From contig NZ_JAUOTO010000007.1 in assembly GCF_030546645.1 (NCBI RefSeq), forward strand, positions 186,001 to 250,000: DNA of 64,000 nucleotides. Direction: 5' to 3'. This stretch comes from Flavitalea plasmicola. GTDB lineage: Bacteria; Bacteroidota; Bacteroidia; Chitinophagales; Chitinophagaceae. Below, piece after piece: positions 51,861 to 59,061 of this stretch (position 1 is its first letter; each line of letters begins with the position of its first letter). Under the pieces are notes generated by a model. It was given only the letters and a program-made list of their open reading frames with translations, was not told where the DNA came from and did no database searches. The position numbers were made by a program, and so were the translations under genes.

Positions 51861-52499
51861 TTAATGCCTGTCTACCAAAAACAGGTAAACTTCTTTCGGG
51901 CCATGTACGCCTACCACCAGCGTCTTTTCTATGTCCGCCGTGCGGCTGGGACCCGTTGCAAAAGTGATCAGGGAAGGCAGCTGCCCCTGGTACTTTTCCT
52001 TCAACGCTACAAGACCATCCCGGATGTCATACACCAGCTGATCGGTATAGGCGATGCAGATATGGATGGGCGCGTACACGCTGACGGTACGCCCGCTCAC
52101 CTGCCCGGCGCTCATGACAATGCTGCCCGTCCTGGCGATCAGCAACTCGCAAGTGGTGACGGCCGCATCGCAGTCTTTCAGCTCCACCGGGGAAAAAGCA
52201 TCGAAAGCATGCTCCTTCAGCAGGGCCTTCAGCTGGTCCTCACGGCAGTAGAGCTTCGTCAGATCGCTATGAACAACCAACGCCTTCAGCTGGTCCGCCA
52301 GCTCACGATGGTCCACGCAAAAGATGAACTTACCCTGCAATTTGGTGAACTGCTCCGCAAACTCGATCTCGGGGTCCTGCGTCGCCGGTGTAAAGACAGA
52401 ATGATGGCCTTCACTTTGCGGAAAAGGAATAGGCGTTGATTGACTCAACGCCTGCCTTATCTTTTTTAGAATATTTTCCTTCGCGGAGGACACTTTCAT
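51861..52499 (-). CDS. LUD-domain (LutC/YkgG-like) protein
   Basis: A 212-residue protein of the LUD family (PF02589), recognised by the central LIARTGSIVMSAG stretch, the HICIAYTDQLVYDI strand and the C-terminal ATGPSRTADIEKTLVVGVHGP signature. LutC takes part in lactate oxidation with LutA and LutB, but neither is adjacent, so an alternative role is likely. It lies 13 bases after ftsH and 9 bases before lpxH. Confidence 0.88.
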   Translation of the reverse strand: MKVSSAKENILKKIRQALSQSTPIPFPQSEGHHSVFTPATQDPEIEFAEQFTKLQGKFIFCVDHRELADQLKALVVHSDLTKLYCREDQLKALLKEHAFDAFSPVELKDCDAAVTTCELLIARTGSIVMSAGQVSGRTVSVYAPIHICIAYTDQLVYDIRDGLVALKEKYQGQLPSLITFATGPSRTADIEKTLVVGVHGPKEVYLFLVDRH

Positions 52500-52512
52500 A
52501 TCACAACGCTGT

Positions 52513-54594
52513 TTATTTGACTTCTTCCGCCGTCGGGGGTACCACTACCGCCGGAGGCACGCCATTGCTATCGCCAGGCTGCAGACCTTCACGGGAATGA
52601 TCTTCGACGTCCAGCAGCCTTTTTTCCTCGTAAGGACGTTTGCCGATGAGGGCTTCCACATCGCTCTGGAAAAGGACTTCCTTATCCAGGAGCGCTTCGG
52701 CCAGGATCTTCATTTCCCTGTCCTTGCTGGTCAGCAGGCTCTTGGTAGCTTCGTACGCCTTTTCGATCAGGTTGCGCACTTCCTCGTCGATCATACGGGA
52801 AGTCTCTTCGGAATAGGGCTTGGTGAATGTATTCTCCGCCTGCGGATCATAAAAGCTCACATTCCCTACTTTTTCGTTCATCCCGTATACAGTGACCATG
52901 GAATAAGCGATCTTGGTGATCTGCTGCAGGTCATTCTGTGCGCCCGTAGAGATCTTTCCGAAATTCAGCTCTTCGCTGGCGCGTCCGCCCAGCGTCATAC
53001 AGATCTGGTCGAACAGCTGATCCGTGTTATAGAGATATTGCTCTTTCGGCGTGTATTGCGCATAACCCAGCGCGGCAACTCCCCTGGGGACGATGGTCAC
53101 CTTCAACAGCGGGTAAGCATGCTCAAGGTACCAGCCGCAGATCGCGTGACCGGCCTCGTGGTATGCAATGATCCTCTTCTCGTCGGGAGAGATGATCTTG
53201 TTCTTCTTTTCCAATCCGCCGATAACCCTGTCCACCGCATCCTGGAAGTCTTCCATCTCTACATTATCCTTCCCCTTACGGGCGGCGATCAGGGCGGCTT
53301 CGTTACATACATTGGCGATATCTGCGCCCGCAAACCCCGGGGTCTGCTCGGCCAGCTTATGGATATCCAGCTTGCTGGAGATCTTGATCGGTTTCAGGTG
53401 TACTTTGAAGATCGCTTCACGGCCTTTCAGGTCGGGCTTGTCTATGGAGATCTGCCTGTCAAACCTGCCTGGACGCAGCAGCGCCGTATCCAGTACATCG
53501 GGACGGTTGGTGGCCGCCAGGACAATGATCCCGCTATCGCCTCCGAAACCATCCATTTCCACAAGCAGCTGGTTCAAGGTGCTTTCCCTTTCATCATTGC
53601 TCATGATGGCATTCTTACCTCTCGCACGGCCAATGGCGTCTATCTCATCGATAAAGATGACGCAAGGCGCTTTTTCCCGTGCCTGCTTGAACAGGTCCCT
53701 TACCCGGCTGGCGCCTACACCCACAAACAGCTCCACAAAGTCAGAGCCGCTCATGGAAAAGAAAGGCACCTGCGCTTCCCCGGCCATGGCCTTCGCAAGA
53801 AGGGTCTTACCCGTTCCCGGAGGACCCACCAGCAGCGCTCCCTTGGGTATCTTACCACCCAGGGCCGTATATTTCTTGGGATTCTTTAAAAAGTCGACGA
53901 TCTCCATCACTTCCACCTTCGCTTCGTCCAGGCCGGCTACATCGTTGAAGGTAATGGTCACCTTCGTGCCCTTGTCGAAGAGCGTTGCCTTGGACTTGCC
54001 GATGTTGAAGATCCCGCCGGGCCCGCCGCTGCCGGCCTGCCCGCCCATCTTCCGCATGAGCATCACCCATATCAGTACAATGATCAGCAGGGGTAGTAAA
54101 AAATTAAGCAGGGGGCCGAACCATTCTCCTTCCGATTTGGAGTTGACGGATATCTCCAGCTGTGGATTCTTCACAAAGTAGTCCCGCAATATCTTTTCAT
54201 ATTCCTTTACGTCCGTCACCTTGAACTCGAACTGGGGGCCATCCTTGTTGACGCCGCTGGGCCAGCTGCCCTTCAATTTATTGGCATAATAAGGTTTCTG
54301 CAAAGAATCTTTCTTGATATACACCCGTACCAGCTGCTTATTGCTTATCAGGTCAAGCTTTTGTACATCTCCGTTGGCCAGCATGTCCCTCCTGAAATCC
54401 AGTTCGTCCACCTGATGAGCGTCGGGAGAAAGGCCCCCGAACAGGTTGAAGCCGATCAGTACGGCCGCGATGATCCCCCAGATCCAGTAGATACTGAACT
54501 TAGGGCCTTTTCTCGAACCGTTGTCGTCATCTCCCCTGGGCCTGAACCGCGGAAAGCCAGACTTATCGTTTTGTTTCAAATCTTCCTGTGGCAT
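52513..54594 (-). CDS. ftsH: ATP-dependent zinc metalloprotease FtsH
   Basis: A 693-residue membrane AAA protease. Two transmembrane helices flank a periplasmic domain (about residues 30-165). The AAA module has Walker A GPPGTGKT (about 257-264), Walker B FIDEIDAIGRARG and the arginine-finger segment ATNRPDVLDTALLRPGRFDR. The protease has the zinc motif HEAGH (about 479-483). It degrades misfolded and regulatory membrane proteins. The C-terminal tail is Pro/Val rich. It sits downstream of rsfS with a 122-base gap. Confidence 0.97.
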   Translation of the reverse strand: MPQEDLKQNDKSGFPRFRPRGDDDNGSRKGPKFSIYWIWGIIAAVLIGFNLFGGLSPDAHQVDELDFRRDMLANGDVQKLDLISNKQLVRVYIKKDSLQKPYYANKLKGSWPSGVNKDGPQFEFKVTDVKEYEKILRDYFVKNPQLEISVNSKSEGEWFGPLLNFLLPLLIIVLIWVMLMRKMGGQAGSGGPGGIFNIGKSKATLFDKGTKVTITFNDVAGLDEAKVEVMEIVDFLKNPKKYTALGGKIPKGALLVGPPGTGKTLLAKAMAGEAQVPFFSMSGSDFVELFVGVGASRVRDLFKQAREKAPCVIFIDEIDAIGRARGKNAIMSNDERESTLNQLLVEMDGFGGDSGIIVLAATNRPDVLDTALLRPGRFDRQISIDKPDLKGREAIFKVHLKPIKISSKLDIHKLAEQTPGFAGADIANVCNEAALIAARKGKDNVEMEDFQDAVDRVIGGLEKKNKIISPDEKRIIAYHEAGHAICGWYLEHAYPLLKVTIVPRGVAALGYAQYTPKEQYLYNTDQLFDQICMTLGGRASEELNFGKISTGAQNDLQQITKIAYSMVTVYGMNEKVGNVSFYDPQAENTFTKPYSEETSRMIDEEVRNLIEKAYEATKSLLTSKDREMKILAEALLDKEVLFQSDVEALIGKRPYEEKRLLDVEDHSREGLQPGDSNGVPPAVVVPPTAEEVK

Positions 54595-54716
54595 TTGTAT
54601 TTGTCCGTGTTGTTTTTGCTAATTATAATATAAGAACTATATGACGAAAATGTTCAAAAAAAACCCAGTAAACGGTAAAATATCCTGTTAAATTGTCGGT
54701 ATCCGGGGCTTTTCTC

Positions 54717-55118
54717 TTACCTGGTATGCTGATCGGTGTGTTTTTCCTGGGGTGCATCGCTCCACATGTCTTCCAGTTTGTAGAACCGGCGGCTTTCCGG
54801 CAGCATGACATGTATGACGACGTTGACATAATCGATCAATACCCATTGGAGGGTCTGTCTTCCCTCGTGCGCATAAGGGAGTTCACCGCAGTTGCTCTTC
54901 GTGGATTCTTCTATATGATCGGCAATCGCTTTCACCTGCGTACTGCTCCCGGCTTCACAAACAATGAAGAAGTCCGCTACAGCTTCGGGGATCTTCCGCA
55001 AATCAAGGGAAACAATCTCTTCTCCTTTTTTCTCCTGAATGGCCTGTATGATGGTTTTAAAGATTTTCGAATTCCTCGTTAATCTGGCTACACTATTGCG
55101 TTTCCGGGTAGCTAACAT
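54717..55118 (-). CDS. rsfS: Ribosomal silencing factor RsfS
   Basis: The product is 133 residues from ATG at 55118; a TTG at 55133 is the only longer option. The family core is clear: EIVSLDLRKIPEAVADFFIVCEAGSS, VKAIADHIEE and WVLIDYVNVVIHVMLPESRRFYKLEDMWSDA. RsfS binds ribosomal protein uL14 and blocks subunit joining when nutrients are low. It starts a leftward run that includes ftsH and is divergent from birA. Confidence 0.92.
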   Translation of the reverse strand: MLATRKRNSVARLTRNSKIFKTIIQAIQEKKGEEIVSLDLRKIPEAVADFFIVCEAGSSTQVKAIADHIEESTKSNCGELPYAHEGRQTLQWVLIDYVNVVIHVMLPESRRFYKLEDMWSDAPQEKHTDQHTR

Positions 55119-55204
55119 AGAAAGCTGTTCCAATAATCAAAACGTTTTTGTGATAAATTATATTTTAAATGTCGGCAAATCAAATTATTGTGAGAAGCAG
55201 GGTT

Positions 55205-55212
55205 TAATTTTG
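55205..55212 (+). promoter_or_regulatory. Putative -7 box (TAATTTTG) for birA
   Basis: A TAnnTTTG match lies 58 bases upstream of the birA TTG start. The nearest upstream TTG (55188-55190) is 14 bases away, shorter than ideal. Confidence 0.4.
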
Positions 55213-55270
55213 TCCAGTCGCTGCGAGCGCGTTATTTAACCCGCGCCCCTCATTCCAAAAATAGTACATT

Positions 55271-56011
55271 TTGTCTATCGGGCACTCTTTTATTGAATTA
55301 GGATCAGTGGATAGCACCAACAACTATGCCATGGCCCAGGTGCATGCGGGAATGGCCTCTCATGGGGCCATGTTCTTCGCCCATGATCAATGGGCCGGAA
55401 AAGGCCAGCGCGGCAAGCGCTGGACAAGCACTCCGGGTGAAAATATCATCCTCAGCACAGTCTTAGAGCCTGCTAATCTGCCTATTATACAACAATTTGC
55501 CCTCAGCGCCGCCGTTGCGCTTGCCTGCCATGACCTTTTCAGCCGCTATGCAGGCGCAGCCGATACAGCTATTAAATGGCCCAACGACCTCTACTGGCGT
55601 GACAGAAAGGCAGGAGGCATCCTCATCGAAAACAGCTTCAAAGGGGACCAATGGGCCTATGCCATTGCAGGCACCGGCATCAATATCAACCAGACCCTTT
55701 TCCCGGAAACTGCCCGTAACCCCGTTTCGTTGCGGCAGATCACCGGGCAAAGCTTCGATGCCCCCGCCCTGGCGCGTGAGCTGGGGACCTTCCTGGAGCT
55801 GCGCTACCAGGAGCTCATCCAGGGTAACGCAGGCGACCTGTTGCGGCAATACAACGATCGCCTCTACCGGCGGGACCAACCCGTTCGGCTTAAAAAGGAC
55901 CAGGCCGTATTCTCAACAGTAGTGAAAGGGGTCACCCCAACAGGCGAACTCATCACCCAGGACGTGCTGGAAAGGCATTTCTCTTTTGGGGAAGTGGAAT
56001 GGGTGCTTTAA
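55271..56011 (+). CDS. birA: Biotin--[acetyl-CoA-carboxylase] ligase
   Basis: The product is 246 residues from a TTG at 55271. The catalytic domain is complete without the N-terminal DNA-binding domain of E. coli BirA. Motifs are SVDSTNNYAM, GKGQRGKRW (biotinyl-AMP loop), IKWPNDLYW and KAGGILIEN, followed by the small C-terminal SH3-like domain. It attaches biotin to carboxyl carrier protein. TTG is chosen because the first in-frame ATG would delete the conserved FIELGSVDSTN strand. Confidence 0.92.
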   Translation: MSIGHSFIELGSVDSTNNYAMAQVHAGMASHGAMFFAHDQWAGKGQRGKRWTSTPGENIILSTVLEPANLPIIQQFALSAAVALACHDLFSRYAGAADTAIKWPNDLYWRDRKAGGILIENSFKGDQWAYAIAGTGININQTLFPETARNPVSLRQITGQSFDAPALARELGTFLELRYQELIQGNAGDLLRQYNDRLYRRDQPVRLKKDQAVFSTVVKGVTPTGELITQDVLERHFSFGEVEWVL

Positions 56012-56098
56012 CATGGAGCTACAAGCTTCAAGCGTCCAGCTACAAGTGGCGTATTATAGGTATTATGGCTTGCAGCTGATGGCTTGTAGCTTGCAGCT
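56012..56098. repeat. Imperfect inverted repeat of AGCTACAAGC-type units between birA and bcp
   Basis: The gap between the two convergent genes is filled by AGCTACAAGC and its complement GCTTGTAGCT plus related CTTGCAGCT copies. It can fold into a long imperfect stem and probably acts as a transcription end for both sides. The units resemble the AGCTC-type units inside the MerR gene. Confidence 0.55.
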
Positions 56099-56566
56099 TT
56101 AAAGCTCCGACCAGGCCTTCAGGATCTCCTCCGCGTGCTGCTTGCTTTTAGGCTTCAGAAAGATCTTACGGATAATGCCCTTTTCATCGACGAGGAACGT
56201 AGTGCGATGCAATCCCATATACCGGCGGCCGTAGAGCAGCTTCTCGCCCCAGACGCCATACTTATCGATGATCGTATGCCCGGGATCCGCCACGAGGGTA
56301 AAAGGCAGATCATATTTTCCCTCGAACTTCTTATGCTTCTTCTCCTCGTCCGGGCTGATGCCGAGAATGGTAAAACCCGCCTTTTTCAACAACGCATAAT
56401 GATCCCTCAGGTTACACGCCTGCACCGTACAGGTGGGCGTATCATCCTCGGGATAGAAATACAGCACTACCTTTTTGCCTTTGTAGTCGGATAAGGAAAC
56501 TTTCTTCCCATCCTGGTCTTTCCCCGTGAAAGCCGGGGCCTTGTCTCCTTCCTGTAAATGAGTCAT
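56099..56566 (-). CDS. bcp: Thioredoxin-dependent peroxiredoxin (BCP type)
   Basis: A 155-residue peroxiredoxin with peroxidatic Cys46 and resolving Cys51 in TPTCTVQAC, the BCP spacing. Strands LYFYPEDDTP and FTILGISPDEEKKHKKF are typical. It reduces hydrogen peroxide and lipid hydroperoxides in the cytoplasm. It begins 3 bases after the M23 gene ends, so it is likely co-transcribed with it. Confidence 0.94.
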   Translation of the reverse strand: MTHLQEGDKAPAFTGKDQDGKKVSLSDYKGKKVVLYFYPEDDTPTCTVQACNLRDHYALLKKAGFTILGISPDEEKKHKKFEGKYDLPFTLVADPGHTIIDKYGVWGEKLLYGRRYMGLHRTTFLVDEKGIIRKIFLKPKSKQHAEEILKAWSEL

Positions 56567-56569
56567 AGT

Positions 56570-58354
56570 TTATCTTGTAAATCGGTATTCTTTAATGGTA
56601 CGGTTGCCTGCTACGTCTTCCGCCGTCACTTTCAGCACATGCTTGCCGGCAGGGCAATGCCCGTCCAATATATAAATAAAATCCAGGTACTTGTCATTGG
56701 TAAAGCAAAGCCAGTGTCCGCCTTTTCCACCCGGTCCGTCCGCTGGCGGGTCCAATTCGGCACGGAAGCCCCGAATCCCGCCCAGGTCGTCTTTCACCCG
56801 GAAAGCGATCCGGCTGACCTTACGGAGGACAGCCCCATCACGTATACCAATAGGCGTAATGACAGGAGGCAGCTTGTCCTCCACCAGACAGAAATCCCCA
56901 AACTCCCGGAAACGGGCGGAAGCCCAATCTCCCAGCCATTCCGGGCGCACAGCCTCTTTTTTAATCCCTTCCTTACGCAGCATCACCACCCTGTCCTTGC
57001 TGACCCTGGCCGACCTGATCCTCACGAGCAAAGGCTCCTGCAACGGTATCACGGTGCTGCCGATGGCATACACCGGGGAGGGCCTGCCTGGCGCGGAGTC
57101 AATGATGCTGCATCCGATGTGCACCGAATCATACAACGCTTTTTCACTCACATAAAAGGCAACGCCCTCCGCCTCATATCCATCCAGCATACCCGGAAAA
57201 AAGACCTTCCCGGCCAATGGGGAGCTGATGATCGACACCACGGGAGAAGGACGATATTGCACCTGGAAATGCAGCACGGTGGTGTTGCCAGCGGCATCTT
57301 TCACGGTTATACGGATAGCATGCGGGATGCCGTCGCTGAGATCGATCACGCCGTCGGTCGCCGGGCGCGTAAGCCGGTGGGCAAAGTCGGGAGCAGCCGC
57401 CGCGACAGCAACCGTTTGGTAAATGCAGGGCGCGTTTTGCCCCGGCAACCGGGACAGGTGCTGCAGCCAGGGGCCGCCTTTCTCCTTCGTCCTATAGTCG
57501 ACGTGACCGTTGATCTTGCGGGTATCGTTGTAGCTGATGTTATTCATCTCGAATGCCGTCAGCAGCACGCCGTCCTCCTGGAGGCTGGCCTGGAAGATCC
57601 CATTGGGATTGGCGGAGCCGGACTGGCTGTCAAAGGCCGATATGGCAAAGCTTACCCGGGATGCCGTCACCACGACCAGGCTATCCTTCAGCCGGAAGCC
57701 TCCCTCCGAAGTCCTGATCACAGGCCACATCTGCGGCGACTGCTCATAGGTGCTGAGCGACCTGTCATAGATGGCTAACCGAAGAATGACGGGCGGTACG
57801 TTGTCCGGCACAGGCATGCCGAATAACAGGGGGTTCAGATTGGTGTCGTCGGCGGTACGCCGGATCTCGAAATGCAGGTGGGGCCCCTGGGAGCCGCCGG
57901 TATTGCCGCTGTAGGCGATCAGCTCGCCTTTCTTCACAGGGAAGAGGTCAGCGGGAATATCGATGGACGCCTGCCAGGACTCCGTCCTGTACTGCCAGCC
58001 GCTGACATAGGCCGCCAATGCCGGAAAGAACTTATTCAGGTGGGCATACAGCGTGGTATAGCCGTTGGGGTGCCGGATATAGATGGCCTGGCCAAACCCC
58101 GCCGGCTCGATCACCACTTTGGCAATGTAGCCGTCAGCCGCCGCCATCACAGGCAGGTTCTCCTTCTGCTGCGTGCGGATGTCCAGCCCCATATGGTAGT
58201 GATTGGCCCGGAGCTCGCCAAAATTCGCCGCCAGCTTGATAGGGATGTCCAGCGGGTTGCGGAAATAGCCCACAGGATAGCCGGAGGAAGGAAGATCTTG
58301 CGCAAAACATAAAAAAGGGTAAAAGGCAGCCGCGACGATCAGTAGATGCTTCAT
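56570..58354 (-). CDS. M23-family peptidase with large C-terminal beta-rich region
   Basis: The product is 594 residues from ATG at 58354. A signal peptide ends LCFAQ, then an M23 domain (about residues 45-190) carries HYHMGLD and PHLHFEIRR, the zinc ligands. About 400 residues of beta-sandwich-like repeats follow, including KVTAEDVAGN near the end, resembling Ig-like or bacterial filamin-like modules. It should act on peptidoglycan in the periplasm or outside the cell. A longer ORF from 58525 adds 57 residues with no sense before the signal peptide and is rejected. A TAACTTTG box lies 5 bases before the ATG. Confidence 0.88.
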   Translation of the reverse strand: MKHLLIVAAAFYPFLCFAQDLPSSGYPVGYFRNPLDIPIKLAANFGELRANHYHMGLDIRTQQKENLPVMAAADGYIAKVVIEPAGFGQAIYIRHPNGYTTLYAHLNKFFPALAAYVSGWQYRTESWQASIDIPADLFPVKKGELIAYSGNTGGSQGPHLHFEIRRTADDTNLNPLLFGMPVPDNVPPVILRLAIYDRSLSTYEQSPQMWPVIRTSEGGFRLKDSLVVVTASRVSFAISAFDSQSGSANPNGIFQASLQEDGVLLTAFEMNNISYNDTRKINGHVDYRTKEKGGPWLQHLSRLPGQNAPCIYQTVAVAAAAPDFAHRLTRPATDGVIDLSDGIPHAIRITVKDAAGNTTVLHFQVQYRPSPVVSIISSPLAGKVFFPGMLDGYEAEGVAFYVSEKALYDSVHIGCSIIDSAPGRPSPVYAIGSTVIPLQEPLLVRIRSARVSKDRVVMLRKEGIKKEAVRPEWLGDWASARFREFGDFCLVEDKLPPVITPIGIRDGAVLRKVSRIAFRVKDDLGGIRGFRAELDPPADGPGGKGGHWLCFTNDKYLDFIYILDGHCPAGKHVLKVTAEDVAGNRTIKEYRFTR

Positions 58355-58359
58355 ACAGG

Positions 58360-58367
58360 CAAAGTTA
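58360..58367 (-). promoter_or_regulatory. Putative -7 box (TAACTTTG) directly before the M23 gene
   Basis: A perfect TAnnTTTG match on the minus strand ends 5 bases before the ATG at 58354. As at gatB and tolC, this leaves almost no leader. No -33 TTG is obvious. Confidence 0.4.
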
Positions 58368-58647
58368 GTCGAACCGAAGTACCGCCTTCTATCCCGAAAC
58401 AAGAAAATCCGTCCCGTTTTTGAACAAAAAAGAACCATTGCTGTTAAATCCCAATGCATCTTCTCTGCGTATATATACCTGATCCGGCCGGGTGTTTGGG
58501 TACTAAGTAATTCTCCATCAGTCAAGGTCGGCCATCCTGAAAAAATACTACTAATAGGGAAGGACTTTTTTGAAATTTGGTACAGCTTTTGGCTTAGAAA
58601 TATTGTCTTATGATCAGAATACTTTTCCAGGATATAAAGTCACCGTC

Positions 58648-58863
58648 ATGAAAGGGGTTAAAAACAAAATGGTAGTTTTCGCAGCCGTCACCGTAGGAGG
58701 TGTCATCGGTCTGTTGAAAGGCGAAGAAGCCAAGCAGAAATGGGTCTTCCGGCTGAAAAGCAAGTACGACAACCGTCGCCAGATGGCCGAACGGAAGTCG
58801 ATTGCCCGGAAAGGCGGCGTGCTGCTTGACGACATCGAGCTGGCTGCCTATCACAACAATTAG
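58648..58863 (+). CDS. Small protein of unknown function with N-terminal membrane helix
   Basis: The product is 71 residues from ATG at 58648; a TTG at 58570 would add 26 residues of unlikely sequence. One hydrophobic helix (MVVFAAVTVGGVIGLL) is followed by a charged region with KWVFRLKSKYDNRRQ and a C-terminal LLDDIELAAYHNN. I do not recognise a family. A terminator hairpin 27 bases downstream supports a real gene. The gap between it and the M23 gene (58355-58647) shows nothing else coding. Confidence 0.6.
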   Translation: MKGVKNKMVVFAAVTVGGVIGLLKGEEAKQKWVFRLKSKYDNRRQMAERKSIARKGGVLLDDIELAAYHNN

Positions 58864-58890
58864 TAGTTAATTATACTATAATTCAGACGC

Positions 58891-58915
58891 ATCCGCCTGA
58901 AGGCGGATTTTTTTT
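58891..58915 (+). terminator. Rho-independent terminator
   Basis: ATCCGCC/GGCGGAT with a TGAA loop is followed by a run of T residues. It ends the small membrane-protein gene. Confidence 0.9.
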
Positions 58916-59061
58916 GCCCGTCCACCAGACATTTAATGCATTTTTAACCTTCCCATGGGTTACCCTGGCCGCTCTCGGCCGCCACACACAGAAAGAAATA
59001 AAATAATCGGGAAAATTTGCCTCACTGCCGTAACTTCGCGCAATTTTATATTTTTTCCAAC

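Noticed and set aside
51063-52439. 458-codon plus-strand ORF
   Set aside because: It is antisense to lpxH and the LUD-domain gene, both of which have intact family motifs. The plus-strand product has none.
52597-53889. 430-codon plus-strand ORF
   Set aside because: It is antisense to ftsH, whose Walker and HEAGH motifs fix the true frame.
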